Shown one piece after another: positions 35,892 through 44,006 of a stretch of 64,000 bases of DNA. This DNA comes from Gimesia fumaroli. Lineage in GTDB: Bacteria > Planctomycetota > Planctomycetia > Planctomycetales > Planctomycetaceae. The DNA lies in the NCBI RefSeq assembly GCF_007754425.1, contig NZ_CP037452.1, positions 992,001 to 1,056,000 of the forward strand, given 5' to 3'. The notes under the pieces were generated by a model. It was not told the DNA's origin, ran no database searches, and was given only the letters and a program-made list of their open reading frames with translations. Position 1 is the stretch's first letter. Each line of letters opens with the position of its first letter. The translations under genes and the position numbers were made by a program.

Positions 35892-37562
35892 ATGTCAGAC
35901 ACAGAGGCAGTCAAAGTAGTCATCGTCGGTGGAGTCGCTGGCGGCGCAAGTGCGGCAGCACGGGCACGACGCTGTCATGAAGCAGCCGAGATCATTCTGT
36001 TCGAGAAAGATGAATACGTTTCGTTTGCCAACTGTGGTCTGCCCTATTATATCGGCGAGGAAATTGCCGAACGCAACAAGCTGCTCGTCGCGACCCCTGA
36101 ACTCTTCAAAAATCGCTTCAACATTGATGTCCGCACCCGACATCTGGTGCAGTCGATCAATCAGGAACAGAAAACGGTTTCGGTTCTCAATCAGGAAACC
36201 GGCGCGCGATCAGAAGAAACCTGGGATCGCCTGATTCTCTCGATGGGCGCTGCACCGCTGGTCCCCCCGCTGTCGGGCATTGATGCCGGCAATGTCTTCA
36301 CGCTGCGCAACTTGAATGACGCCGACACGATTAAAGAATATATCAAACAGCACCACTGTCAGCGCGCGGTTGTCGTTGGTGCCGGCTTTATCGGCCTGGA
36401 AATGGTCGAACAACTGCACCGCCTGAAGATCGAAACCGAACTGGTGGAACTACAACCGCAGGTCCTGCCCCCACTGGACCCCGAAATGGCGCGGCTCGTT
36501 CAAAATGAACTGACAGCGCACGACGTCAAAGTGCACCTCGGCACCGCCGTCGAAGCCGTGAACGTGGAAAATTCTAAAGCGGTCGGTGTCAATCTCGACA
36601 ACGGAACTTCGATTGCAGCGGACATCGTGATTCTGGGAATCGGCGTGGCCCCCGCCATCGAACTGGCGAAAGCCGCCGGCATTGAGATCGGCAACGGTGG
36701 CGGGATTGCCGTCAATGAATTCATGCAGACCTCGCATCCCCATATCTACGCGGTCGGCGATGCCGTCGAATACATGCACGGCGTGTTGGAACAGCCCCAG
36801 CGTATCCCTCTCGCTGGTCCCGCGAATCGCGCGGGCCGTATTTCCGGGCAGCACGCCGTTACATCCAGTGCGCATGCGATGATCGCACCGATGGGAACCG
36901 CCATTGTTCGTGTCTTTGGTCTGACGGCTGCAGTCACGGGCCTCAGTAAAAAAACAGTCGAACGGTGCCAGCGCAAAAACCGTTCGGTGATCGTCATTCA
37001 TAAACATCATGCGGGTTACTTCCCGGGCGCTGAATCTCTGTTTTTCAAATTGACGTATGACCCGGAAACCGGACAGATCTTAGGCGCGCAGGCCGTCGGC
37101 AAAGAAGGCGTTGATAAACGCATCGATGTCATCGCCACCGCCTTAAAATTTAAAGGCACCATCCGCGACCTCGCCGGTCTTGATCTGGCTTACGCACCTC
37201 CTTTCGGTTCAGCCAAAGACCCGATACACATGGCCGCCTTCGTCGCCGGTAACGATCTCGATCAGTTGACCCCCATCATCGAAGTCGACGCCGACCTCTC
37301 CAGCTATCAGATTCTCGATGTCCGTTCTCAAAAGGAAGTCGATACATTCTGCTTCCCCGAGATCACCCACATCCCCGTCGACGAACTTCGTAGTCGCCTG
37401 CACGAACTGGATGTATCCCAGCCGATCATCACCGTCTGCCATACCGGATTGCGGGCATACGTCGCCGCCCGCATTTTGAAACAGTCCGGCTTCGAAAACG
37501 TCCAGAACCTCACCGGCGGCATGCTCATGCAACGCCACGCTCGCCCGGAATTGTTCGAATAA
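35892..37562 (+). CDS. CoA-disulfide reductase fused to a rhodanese domain
   Basis: The 556-residue flavoprotein starts at ATG 35892 after AAAGGTGTGAG. A dinucleotide-binding GGVAGGAS motif is followed by the single redox Cys48 in SFANCGLPYY, the hallmark of CoA-disulfide reductases and related NADH-dependent persulfide reductases. A NAD-binding domain (VVVGAGFIGLEMVE), GDAVEY FAD motif and dimerisation domain follow. The final ~95 residues are a rhodanese domain with active-site Cys516 (CHTGLRA). This architecture reduces CoA disulfide/persulfide or polysulfide with NAD(P)H in the cytoplasm. Which substrate dominates cannot be read from sequence. It is a single-gene unit. Confidence 0.93.
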   Translation: MSDTEAVKVVIVGGVAGGASAAARARRCHEAAEIILFEKDEYVSFANCGLPYYIGEEIAERNKLLVATPELFKNRFNIDVRTRHLVQSINQEQKTVSVLNQETGARSEETWDRLILSMGAAPLVPPLSGIDAGNVFTLRNLNDADTIKEYIKQHHCQRAVVVGAGFIGLEMVEQLHRLKIETELVELQPQVLPPLDPEMARLVQNELTAHDVKVHLGTAVEAVNVENSKAVGVNLDNGTSIAADIVILGIGVAPAIELAKAAGIEIGNGGGIAVNEFMQTSHPHIYAVGDAVEYMHGVLEQPQRIPLAGPANRAGRISGQHAVTSSAHAMIAPMGTAIVRVFGLTAAVTGLSKKTVERCQRKNRSVIVIHKHHAGYFPGAESLFFKLTYDPETGQILGAQAVGKEGVDKRIDVIATALKFKGTIRDLAGLDLAYAPPFGSAKDPIHMAAFVAGNDLDQLTPIIEVDADLSSYQILDVRSQKEVDTFCFPEITHIPVDELRSRLHELDVSQPIITVCHTGLRAYVAARILKQSGFENVQNLTGGMLMQRHARPELFE

Positions 37563-37661
37563 ATCAGTCACGCCCGATTCAAAACTAGTTCCCGTGTGCT
37601 ACTGTCATCTTGCCCGACAGTTCGCGAAAATATCTGTGCCATAGGCATAATACAATAAAAC

Positions 37662-37687
37662 TGAGCGGTACGGCGATAGCTGCGGTT
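37662..37687 (-). repeat. AGCGGC...GCCGCT-type palindrome, divergent copy
   Basis: TGAGCGGTACGGCGATAGCTGCGGTT belongs, in the inverse orientation, to the family of palindromes also found at 47746, 49193, 49317, 50179, 51374 and 53590. It is the only member outside the 47.7-53.7 kb region. Confidence 0.55.
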
Positions 37688-37750
37688 ATTCTTTACCAGA
37701 TTCAACGTTGACGACGAATCCCGTGATGAGTTCAGGCAGGGAAATGATAT

Positions 37751-38101
37751 TCAGGGACCATAGCTGGTAAAGGCGACCATGAAAATTAGAATGGAAGCGA
37801 AATAAATCAAAACTCCCACTATTAATGTCAGTATATTGTGTAATGTTGAGCGTTCATGTTTGCAAAGAAAAATAAGAAAGAGAACCGGGAAGATATAAGC
37901 TGTGTAAAGGGTGAGTGTCATAAACAGAAATGCGTTAAAGATATTGGTATCGCTTCTTATATTTCCAAAACGGATCTGCAGGCACATGATGGCGGCAAAG
38001 ATAACTTGAAGCCAGATCAGGGATCGGATATTTAGACGAGATTTGATTTTCTCTTTTGAGATCAAAACAATAGCCCCTCGTCTGAAATCGTTTTGTTCCA
38101 C
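37751..38101 (-). CDS. Small hypothetical membrane protein
   Basis: I do not recognise the 116-residue product. It has three strong hydrophobic segments (about residues 29-45, 58-80 and 90-112) and a basic N-terminus (KEKIKSRLNIR), which puts the N-terminus in the cytoplasm by the positive-inside rule. The DNA is more A+T-rich than its neighbours. It is divergent from the 106-residue FloA-like gene, with a REP-like element in the shared upstream region. Confidence 0.6.
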   Translation of the reverse strand: MEQNDFRRGAIVLISKEKIKSRLNIRSLIWLQVIFAAIMCLQIRFGNIRSDTNIFNAFLFMTLTLYTAYIFPVLFLIFLCKHERSTLHNILTLIVGVLIYFASILIFMVAFTSYGP

Positions 38102-38149
38102 GGTCTGCGGCTCTGACAGTGAATGAAAGAAATGTTTGTTCTGTTTAAT

Positions 38150-38178
38150 GTAGGGCTGCGATATGTGGCAGCCCGCGG
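38150..38178 (+). repeat. REP-like palindrome, copy 3
   Basis: GTAGGGCTGCG-ATATGTGG-CAGCCCGCGG keeps the GTAGGG start and CCCGCGG end with one fewer G and changed but still pairing arms. It lies between two divergent small genes. Confidence 0.75.
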
Positions 38179-38216
38179 AATCAATATTGTCTGTGTGTCG
38201 CAGATGGAAAAATTCG

Positions 38217-38222
38217 TATAAT
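38217..38222 (+). promoter_or_regulatory. -10-like hexamer upstream of the FloA-like gene
   Basis: TATAAT lies 22 bp before the ATG at 38244, a normal place for a -10 element. A good -35 is not visible. Confidence 0.35.
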
Positions 38223-38243
38223 ACAGGATGAAAGAATCAATCA

Positions 38244-38564
38244 ATGAACCAGTCATTCGTTCTTGGATTTGTAGCGGGTGTGGTAATGATGATCTGTTTG
38301 TCTTTTCTGTTTCGTTTACTACTACCGTGGCGTCGCGCATTACTGTGTAACTCCCACGTCAGCATCCTTCAAATCATTGCCATTCGTTTACGAGGGCATC
38401 CCCCCGATTTATTGATAGATGCTTTAGTAAAATTGAGAATGAACGACAAAACCGAAATTAGTATACAGCAGATCGAACGGTGTTATATTAAGAACAGACA
38501 AGCCAATATGGATGCTGACACACTCGTCGCACTGGTTGAACAGGAAGTGCAGGGCGACAAGTAA
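38244..38564 (+). CDS. Short protein resembling only the N-terminal part of flotillin-like FloA
   Basis: The 106-residue protein has one N-terminal membrane segment (residues ~5-28). A region that aligns by eye with the part of FloA just after its membrane anchor follows: WRRALLCNSHVSILQIIAIRLRGHPPDLLIDALVKLR, in the pattern of FloA's L-x-A-x-x-S/G-x-x-V-S-x-x-x-L-I-x-x-R-L-R-x-x-x-P-x-x-I-x-D-A. A segment EISIQQIERCY comes next. Full-length FloA is over 300 residues, with a SPFH domain and coiled coil that are absent here. A real stop ends the gene, and the preceding TATAAT suggests it is expressed. It could be a truncated gene, or a small partner that inserts into FloA-type assemblies; both are inference. 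Confidence 0.7.
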   Translation: MNQSFVLGFVAGVVMMICLSFLFRLLLPWRRALLCNSHVSILQIIAIRLRGHPPDLLIDALVKLRMNDKTEISIQQIERCYIKNRQANMDADTLVALVEQEVQGDK

Positions 38565-38603
38565 GTATTTAATCTTCATATGCCGACGTCGCAGAACACC
38601 AAC

Positions 38604-39182
38604 TCACTCACCCAGCGCTTTCAAAACCGCTTTCGCATTTGCCCGGCCGCCGTGCGTCATGCTGATTTTCGCATATTTGATCTTACCATCTTTGCCGATC
38701 ACGAACGTGGACGGATACGCGGTCTCACGTTTGGCATCCCACCGCAGATGGTAGGCGTTCGTGAATGTGTAATCCGGATCAATCAGAAACTGAAAATGGT
38801 CCGGCAGACTCTGGTTGCGAATGAATTCATCGGCCCGTTTTACCAGTTCTTTTGATGGGCCGGGATAGACCATGATCACCGTTGCATTCGCCGTCTTCAG
38901 TTTCGCGGCATTCGCTATGAACTGTCCCACCTGTCGCGTACAGACAGGGCATTGATAACCCGGATATCCCCGCAGCACCAGCAGCACAACAGGACCTTTT
39001 TTCAACTGATCCGAAAGCTTGATCTTCTGCCCCTTCAGGTTCGGTAGCTCAAAATCTCTGGCCTTGTCTCCTACGGCAGGTTTTGCAGAATCTTTCGCTG
39101 CATGTACTTCCGCGTTGAGCATCAATATTGAAAGGACCAGTGAGAAAAGGAAAAAACGCCCTACGGTTTTGATCGTAAGCAT
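38604..39182 (-). CDS. Exported peroxiredoxin-like (AhpC/TSA, redoxin) protein
   Basis: From ATG 39182 (after AGGAG) the 192-residue protein has a signal peptide (KTVGRFFLFSLVLSILMLNAEVHA) and a thioredoxin-fold domain. DFELPNLKGQKIKLSDQL is followed by LRGYPGYQCPVCTRQ: a C-x-x-C pair in place of the single peroxidatic Cys context of classic peroxiredoxins. The C-terminal part (YPSTFVIGKDGKIKYAKI) is typical of redoxins. It probably acts in the periplasm as a thiol-disulfide or peroxide-reducing enzyme. The frame is open 41 codons upstream, without signal character. Confidence 0.86.
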   Translation of the reverse strand: MLTIKTVGRFFLFSLVLSILMLNAEVHAAKDSAKPAVGDKARDFELPNLKGQKIKLSDQLKKGPVVLLVLRGYPGYQCPVCTRQVGQFIANAAKLKTANATVIMVYPGPSKELVKRADEFIRNQSLPDHFQFLIDPDYTFTNAYHLRWDAKRETAYPSTFVIGKDGKIKYAKISMTHGGRANAKAVLKALGE

Positions 39183-39356
39183 GAGAGTGGCTCCTGAGGA
39201 TGAATCAACATCGAGAAAGACGAGAATGCGGTTTACTGAACTGGAATTCGCATTCATATCATAACAATCCACGCCGGCCTGGCAGCATGAATTCTGAAAA
39301 TTCAATCAGGGTCGAGGATCACGGGCCGATCGTTCTCTGAATCACGCTGGCGATTT

Positions 39357-40355
39357 CTAAACCGGTGCCCCGCCAAAATGATCCGTCTGTAACGCGGTGA
39401 TGACGCGTTCCACCTGGGAATCAAAGGTCGTCTGATCCGTTTCCCAGCCTTTGAAATCCGCGGCCACGCGATCGCAGAGTGCCTGTTTATTTTGATGCTC
39501 CCAGTGATCGAACAGATGCTGATCCAGGTTCAGGGGGAGCAGAGAACGGATGACGTCGGTATCGCGTTTATATTGCCGATCTTCATTCTCAAGTGCGATT
39601 TCAATTTCCTGATTCACCCAGTCGCTGGTCAGAGAATGTTTCGACGCACACAGCAGCACCTTATCCCAGATTTTGAGTCCCCGATCAGTGGGAGTGCTCG
39701 CTCCGGCAAGCGACTGCTTCTCATCCAGCCAGCAGCGAATTCCCCGCGCTTGCAATGTTTCATATAATTTCAGTGCGAATGCTTTGTCTTCCGGGCTGAA
39801 ACAGATAAAGCAGGAAGAGCATTCCGATGTCGTATCTGAAAACGTGTCGGGAAAACGGGCAATCAGGTCGTCCGGAAGCCCACAGCCACGCAGAAATTCA
39901 ACTGGGATCTTCCCTTTGGAATTCAGGATCGTATTGACGCCCAGAGAACTCGGCCCCCAATGAATGACCGTCTCCAGTTCCACGGCACGGGATAAATCGA
40001 CTTCGACCCAGAGCGTATTTCGCGAGTGGGCACCGTTAAAGATGGCCTGTCTTAAATTCGCCCGATGCAGATTGGCCCAGCTCAAATCGGTGCCACTCAA
40101 ATCGGCAAAGCAGAGGTCCGCCTGCTCCAGATTCGCACCGACCAGATTCGCACCCACGAGATCCGCGCCGCTCAAGTCAGCACCGACTAAATTGGCACCA
40201 CTCAAATCCGCGCCCACCAGATTCGTCTCGGTCAGGTCGGCTCCTCTGAGATCCGCGCCACTCAGGTCCGGTTTGACATCGGTATTCTCAGTCCGCCAGC
40301 GATCAATGGCCACAGCGCCGGAGTTAAACACTTCCACATACTCAGAATTCGCCAC
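39357..40355 (-). CDS. Pentapeptide-repeat protein fused to a TIR-like domain
   Basis: The 332-residue protein has three parts. Residues ~30-105 are about fifteen pentapeptide repeats of the A(D/N)LxG type (right-handed beta-helix). Residues ~106-178 are a linker. Residues ~180-330 form a TIR-like domain opening with SCFICFSPEDKAFALKLYE and GIRCWLDE, and then VLLCASKHSLTSDWVNQEIEIAL, in which Glu250 sits at the position of the NADase glutamate of catalytic TIR domains. Bacterial TIR domains often deplete NAD or make signalling nucleotides in antiphage systems. Here the beta-helix could be the sensor or scaffold. There are no other defence genes adjacent. The N-terminus has no signal, so it is cytoplasmic. 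Confidence 0.87.
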   Translation of the reverse strand: MANSEYVEVFNSGAVAIDRWRTENTDVKPDLSGADLRGADLTETNLVGADLSGANLVGADLSGADLVGANLVGANLEQADLCFADLSGTDLSWANLHRANLRQAIFNGAHSRNTLWVEVDLSRAVELETVIHWGPSSLGVNTILNSKGKIPVEFLRGCGLPDDLIARFPDTFSDTTSECSSCFICFSPEDKAFALKLYETLQARGIRCWLDEKQSLAGASTPTDRGLKIWDKVLLCASKHSLTSDWVNQEIEIALENEDRQYKRDTDVIRSLLPLNLDQHLFDHWEHQNKQALCDRVAADFKGWETDQTTFDSQVERVITALQTDHFGGAPV

Positions 40356-40721
40356 AGCTACTCTCCCCGGACCAAATGAAAATCAAAATCGGCTCCCATT
40401 CTGACAACGTACCCCAATTCATGCAATTGCCTGCATGACCGATCTGCCAACTAAGTTGATACCATGTTGGTGAGATTTCTTTCAAAAGCTGTGAAAGTTC
40501 CGCACAGATTCGCCTTTACGGTTAATTTGTACCGAATTCTGTTTGCATCCCTGCCCGACAATATTTCTTCTGGTGCCCCGGCTATCATTCCAAAGTCCCC
40601 TTCTGGGGCAGATCGGTCGCAGGCACCTACGAAGAAACGGAATGAGTGAGCCAGCAAGCCCGTTCGTGTGCTTTCGTGTTTTTCGTGGTAGAAAAACATG
40701 AAGCCGATCTCTGGTCCCGGT
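40356..40721. other. 366-bp gap with one CGTGGTAGAAA repeat
   Basis: No gene is supported between the pentapeptide-TIR gene and the ATP-grasp gene. At 40661-40696 is a copy of the CGTGTTTTTCGTGGTAGAAA repeat. The remaining frames are short and their products unlike anything known. Confidence 0.5.
40661..40696 (+). repeat. CGTGGTAGAAA-family repeat
   Basis: CGTTCGTGTGCTTTCGTG followed by TTTTTCGTGGTAGAAAAA is built from repeated TTTCGTG units. Related copies are at 41655, 49275 (inverse), 50237 (inverse), 50289 and 53624. Confidence 0.75.
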
Positions 40722-41501
40722 TTAGAGCAGGACACCAATTCCGTTGTCTTCAAGCCCCATGATTTCTCGCCAGCGGGCTTCGATCATCGCCGTGTAAATA
40801 TACATATCGACGCCGTAGTTTCCTAAGGCATAGCAGTCATTCACTTCCACCAGCAGGGTTTCACCAGTAGAAGTGATTCCCCAGTCCATACTGCAGGCGA
40901 TGGGGCAGTTTTCGAATGCGTCCAGAGCCGCCTGCATCCGAGCCGGGTCGGGGAACGCCAGCGGATCGCCTTGATAATTCGCAACCGTTTTGATGCGTCC
41001 ACGAAAGAGATACGCCCGCCACTCCGAGACAAATTCGACCACTTCCTGCACCAGGACTTCCGTCGCACCATCAACCGTTGCAGAGGGAATCAGGTCGCGG
41101 AATTCCTTGAAAACAGTTCCCGTGAATCGTTTGTGTTCGTGCAGAGGCTTCACGTGGACTGGTTGTGTAGGCACTTCTTTCTCGAACGGCTGACGCACCT
41201 CATCCAGAGTGGATGTCCAGTGCTTACGACCAATCCACGGCTCCAGACAGTCCGGCAGTTCCTGTAAATCAGGCAGAGATCGGTTCGCCCGTTTGATCGC
41301 TTCACGTATGGTTCCCACGCCGCCCGCAACAATCGTTTCATCAGGATACGTCAGGAGTCCACGATCCAGAGCCCCTTCACAGAGTTCAGGGTAATCGAAG
41401 CGCAGCATCTCATAACCCCGTTCCCAGAAGGTATACGCAATCCGTTCCAGATTCAGATAATTCGGATCACCTTTCTGTCCCTGTTGCACGTAAGCACGCA
41501 T
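40722..41501 (-). CDS. ATP-grasp domain protein (DUF4343-like)
   Basis: The 259-residue protein resembles ATP-grasp ligase-type proteins of the DUF4343 group. Features are VHVKPLHEHKRFTGTVFKE (an ATP-binding lysine context), VLVQEVVEFVSEWRAYLFRGRIKTVANYQGD (a hinge glutamate and adenine pocket), and GETLLVEVNDCYALGNYG (metal-binding Glu and Asn near the C-terminus). It would form an acid-amine or acid-thiol bond using ATP in the cytoplasm. The substrates are unknown, and no partner gene is adjacent. Length is short for ATP-grasp enzymes, with a reduced N-terminal domain. Confidence 0.8.
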   Translation of the reverse strand: MRAYVQQGQKGDPNYLNLERIAYTFWERGYEMLRFDYPELCEGALDRGLLTYPDETIVAGGVGTIREAIKRANRSLPDLQELPDCLEPWIGRKHWTSTLDEVRQPFEKEVPTQPVHVKPLHEHKRFTGTVFKEFRDLIPSATVDGATEVLVQEVVEFVSEWRAYLFRGRIKTVANYQGDPLAFPDPARMQAALDAFENCPIACSMDWGITSTGETLLVEVNDCYALGNYGVDMYIYTAMIEARWREIMGLEDNGIGVLL

Positions 41502-41654
41502 TGTGAACTCCCGTAAGTTTCAATACTCTGTAATGGTTAAAGCCCCGATCAAATGACAAGGACAAACTTTAGCATCCTTCCATCTTGAATGACAAACACC
41601 GATTCCTGATAAGAAAGCATGACACAAGACAATCAAACAGGTTCAACAGACCAA

Positions 41655-41687
41655 TTTCGTGTGTTTTCGTGCTTTTCGTGGTAGAAA
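41655..41687 (+). repeat. CGTGGTAGAAA-family repeat
   Basis: TTTCGTGTGTTTTCGTG then CTTTTCGTGGTAGAAA, close to the copy 1 kb upstream, lies just before the DinB gene at 41731. Confidence 0.75.
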
Positions 41688-41730
41688 CCAATATTCTAAA
41701 TAACTTACTCGATTTCAATTGAGAAACCTC

Positions 41731-42267
41731 ATGACAAACGATTTGAAAATCGATCCAATAACAGCATCCGATTCGGAAATCGGTCGTTGGCTTTGGGGAC
41801 TCGAAGAGGTCCGCAAACGCACGCTCCGCCTCGTCAGCGATAGCGATCAACGGTTACTCGACTGGCGGGGTGCGGATGGCGGCGAGAATTCCATCGGCTC
41901 ATTGCTTTATCATATCGCGATTGTTGAAATGTCATGGCTCTATCTCGATCTTCTGCAGCAGGAATTTCCACCCGAAGTCAGCGAATTGTTTCCGATTCCG
42001 ATGGCGGACGAAGCCGGCAAAGTCAGTCACGTGGTCGGTATGTCTCTCGCAGATCACATCCAGCGGCTCAAGGCGACGCGGGAAATCGCACTTTCGATTT
42101 TTCAAAAAATGGATTGCGATGAATGGCGGCGGCTCAGGCCTCCCGTGAATGATCAACCTTACGAGGCCACACCCGAATGGGCGGTCTTCCATCTCATTGA
42201 GCACGAGGCAGGGCACGCGTTTCAAATCTCCTCCCTCAAGGCACGCTGGAATCGCTTTGCGAAATGA
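41731..42267 (+). CDS. DinB-family protein
   Basis: The protein has 178 residues from ATG 41731 (TTG 41719 is the earlier in-frame start). DinB landmarks are NSIGSLLYHIAIVEMSWLYLDLL with the first metal-binding His, a charged middle helix, and AVFHLIEHEAGHAFQISSL with the second and third His. DinB-like proteins form metal-dependent four-helix bundles, and some are bacillithiol or mycothiol transferases. The substrate is unknown. It stands alone between the ATP-grasp and globin genes. Confidence 0.85.
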   Translation: MTNDLKIDPITASDSEIGRWLWGLEEVRKRTLRLVSDSDQRLLDWRGADGGENSIGSLLYHIAIVEMSWLYLDLLQQEFPPEVSELFPIPMADEAGKVSHVVGMSLADHIQRLKATREIALSIFQKMDCDEWRRLRPPVNDQPYEATPEWAVFHLIEHEAGHAFQISSLKARWNRFAK

Positions 42268-42407
42268 CTTCGTCACGACATTGATCCCGCCTCAGTTCTT
42301 GATGTGCATTGGAAGTTTCTTTTGCCACATTGATTTCTACTGTGAAAACTGTTAGTACAGTAGCCAGTGAGCGCGCAGTGAATCATCTTGTTTCGAGTGG
42401 ATAATCT

Positions 42408-42815
42408 ATGGAAGCGATGACGCCGAAAGATCAGTTTCTGCAAAGCCTGGACCGGTGCATGGAAAATGAAGACTTCATTCCCGCGTTTTATGATCGGTTT
42501 CTGTCAACATCCGAGGAAATCCGTGATAAGTTCCGTCATACGAATTTTGAGCAGCAGAACAAGATGCTGCTGCGCTCACTCAAATTAGCAGCCGGCGCCA
42601 CCGCCGGCGATCCCGATTCACTGAAAGAACTCCGCGAACGCGCCCGCACGCACGACCGAGACCATCTGGATATTGAGCCCCCACTATACGATGTCTGGCT
42701 GGATGCGGTCATCGAAACAGTGCAAGAGTTCGACGAAGAATGGGACGAAACCGTTGAGAATACCTGGCGCACCATCCTCGGCTACGTCATCAGCTATATG
42801 GTCAAGCGGTACTGA
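42408..42815 (+). CDS. Single-domain globin
   Basis: The 135-residue protein has the helical globin pattern. FYDRFLSTSEEIRDKFRHTNFEQQNKMLLRSL gives helices B-E with Gln in the distal region, and RARTHDRDHLDIEPPLYDVWLDAVIETV gives helix F, in which His82 is the likely proximal haem ligand. The last ~30 residues form helices G-H. There is no attached reductase or signalling domain. It may bind oxygen or nitric oxide in the cytoplasm. No neighbour suggests a specific role. Confidence 0.85.
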   Translation: MEAMTPKDQFLQSLDRCMENEDFIPAFYDRFLSTSEEIRDKFRHTNFEQQNKMLLRSLKLAAGATAGDPDSLKELRERARTHDRDHLDIEPPLYDVWLDAVIETVQEFDEEWDETVENTWRTILGYVISYMVKRY

Positions 42816-42856
42816 AGACTGGATTTATCGAGTCAGCCTATTGCGATAGCGTGCGC

Positions 42857-42878
42857 CACTGTTGGCTTGCCAACAGTG
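42857..42878 (+). repeat. CACTGTTGG palindrome
   Basis: CACTGTTGGCTTGCCAACAGTG is an inverted repeat (CACTGTTGGC/GCCAACAGTG) 42 bp after the globin gene. Relatives are at 49149 and 51420, and a degenerate one near 47709. Confidence 0.75.
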
Positions 42879-42908
42879 ATTGGGAAACCTCTCAATCAAC
42901 AGAGAGAA

Positions 42909-43063
42909 GTAGGGGTAGACCCATGTGTCTACCCGCGGTCTCGACGTGAATTGTGTGGATTGTGTGGATTGTGTGGATTTGCGAACGATTTCACTGGTTT
43001 CTTTGTAATCGTGATACGGGATTGAATTTCGCCAGACGGGCTGACACATGGGTCAGTCGCTAC
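42909..43063. repeat. REP-like inverted pair (REPIN), pair 1
   Basis: A forward copy (42909-42938) and an inverse copy (43037-43063) of the GTAGGGG/CCCGC palindrome face each other across ~98 bp. The space between contains TTGTGTGGA repeated three times in tandem (42951-42977). Paired REPs of this kind are known as REPINs and are usually dispersed by a RAYT tyrosine transposase; none is in the window. Confidence 0.85.
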
Positions 43064-43105
43064 AATTTACTTTAAACTTCATTCTTTTTTTGTAGTAGCA
43101 AAACC

Positions 43106-43846
43106 TCACAAAGGCCAGTCGGCTCCGATGCACTCGCGTTGAATCGCCGTCAGTTGTTGTATTCCCAATGTTGCCAGTTCCAGTTGGGCGTCCAGCATGC
43201 CTCGGTTAAAGGTCTGGCCTTCTGCGGTTCCCTGGACTTCGACGAATTCGCTGCTGCCCGTCATTACCACGTTCATATCCACGCCGGCGGTGCTGTCTTC
43301 AATGTAATCCAGGTCGAGCACCGGCTCACCACTCACAACACCCACACTCACCGCAGCCACACTGTCAGAAAATACCTTTTTCGGATCGAAGATTTCTCCT
43401 TCGGCCAGTTGGCACGTTTCGGGAATCGCCAGCACCGTATCCAGCAGCGCCATAAAGCCGCCGGTGATACTCAGCGTCCGCGTGCCTCCGTCGGCTTGCA
43501 GCACATCGCAGTCCACGGTAATCGTGCGTGGTCCCAGAGCTGCGAAATCAACCACCGCCCGTAAACTGCGGCCGATCAGTCGTTGAATCTCACTCGAACG
43601 TCCGTCTGGCTTTCTTCGTTTTCGGGGAGACGTACTGCCGGGTAGCATGTTGTATTCTGCCGTCACCCAGCCGCTCGGGTTTTCATCGTGTTTCTTCCAG
43701 GGGGGCACGCTGTCATCCAGACTGGCCGTACACAGCACCACCGTATCGCCGGCGGAAATCAGGATGCTGCCCGGGGTGGCTTTGGTGTATCCCCGTTCGA
43801 CTTTGATGGGGCGAAGTTGATCGTTCTGGCGGGAATCGTGACGCAT
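43106..43846 (-). CDS. rph: Ribonuclease PH
   Basis: The 246-residue phosphorolytic exoribonuclease trims tRNA 3' ends. Family marks are [24 protein letters not shown] at the N-terminus, [15 protein letters not shown], and the signature [24 protein letters not shown]. The C-terminal [33 protein letters not shown] region is complete. It forms a hexamer in the cytoplasm. The gene is transcribed away from queE; the 160-bp space has no obvious terminator. Confidence 0.96.
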   Translation of the reverse strand: MRHDSRQNDQLRPIKVERGYTKATPGSILISAGDTVVLCTASLDDSVPPWKKHDENPSGWVTAEYNMLPGSTSPRKRRKPDGRSSEIQRLIGRSLRAVVDFAALGPRTITVDCDVLQADGGTRTLSITGGFMALLDTVLAIPETCQLAEGEIFDPKKVFSDSVAAVSVGVVSGEPVLDLDYIEDSTAGVDMNVVMTGSSEFVEVQGTAEGQTFNRGMLDAQLELATLGIQQLTAIQRECIGADWPL

Positions 43847-44006
43847 GGTGCTGTCCTAAATTCTATTGAGTCAATTAGTTATCTGTGTTGAACCGATTTT
43901 TCGTCAAAGTTACCACGCTTTGACCGTGCATTTCAATGCAAGACCTCACGCTTTCTATTAAGATAGAGATCATTGTCCGTTCTCGTTTATTTCAGGAACC
44001 GTATTC

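Noticed and set aside
40464..40649. 61-codon frame in the gap after the pentapeptide-TIR gene
   Set aside because: No ribosome-binding site, unusual composition and no recognisable domain.
42825..43049. 74-codon frame with Ser-Thr-Gln repeats
   Set aside because: It is the translation of the REPIN and its tandem TTGTGTGGA units, not a gene.
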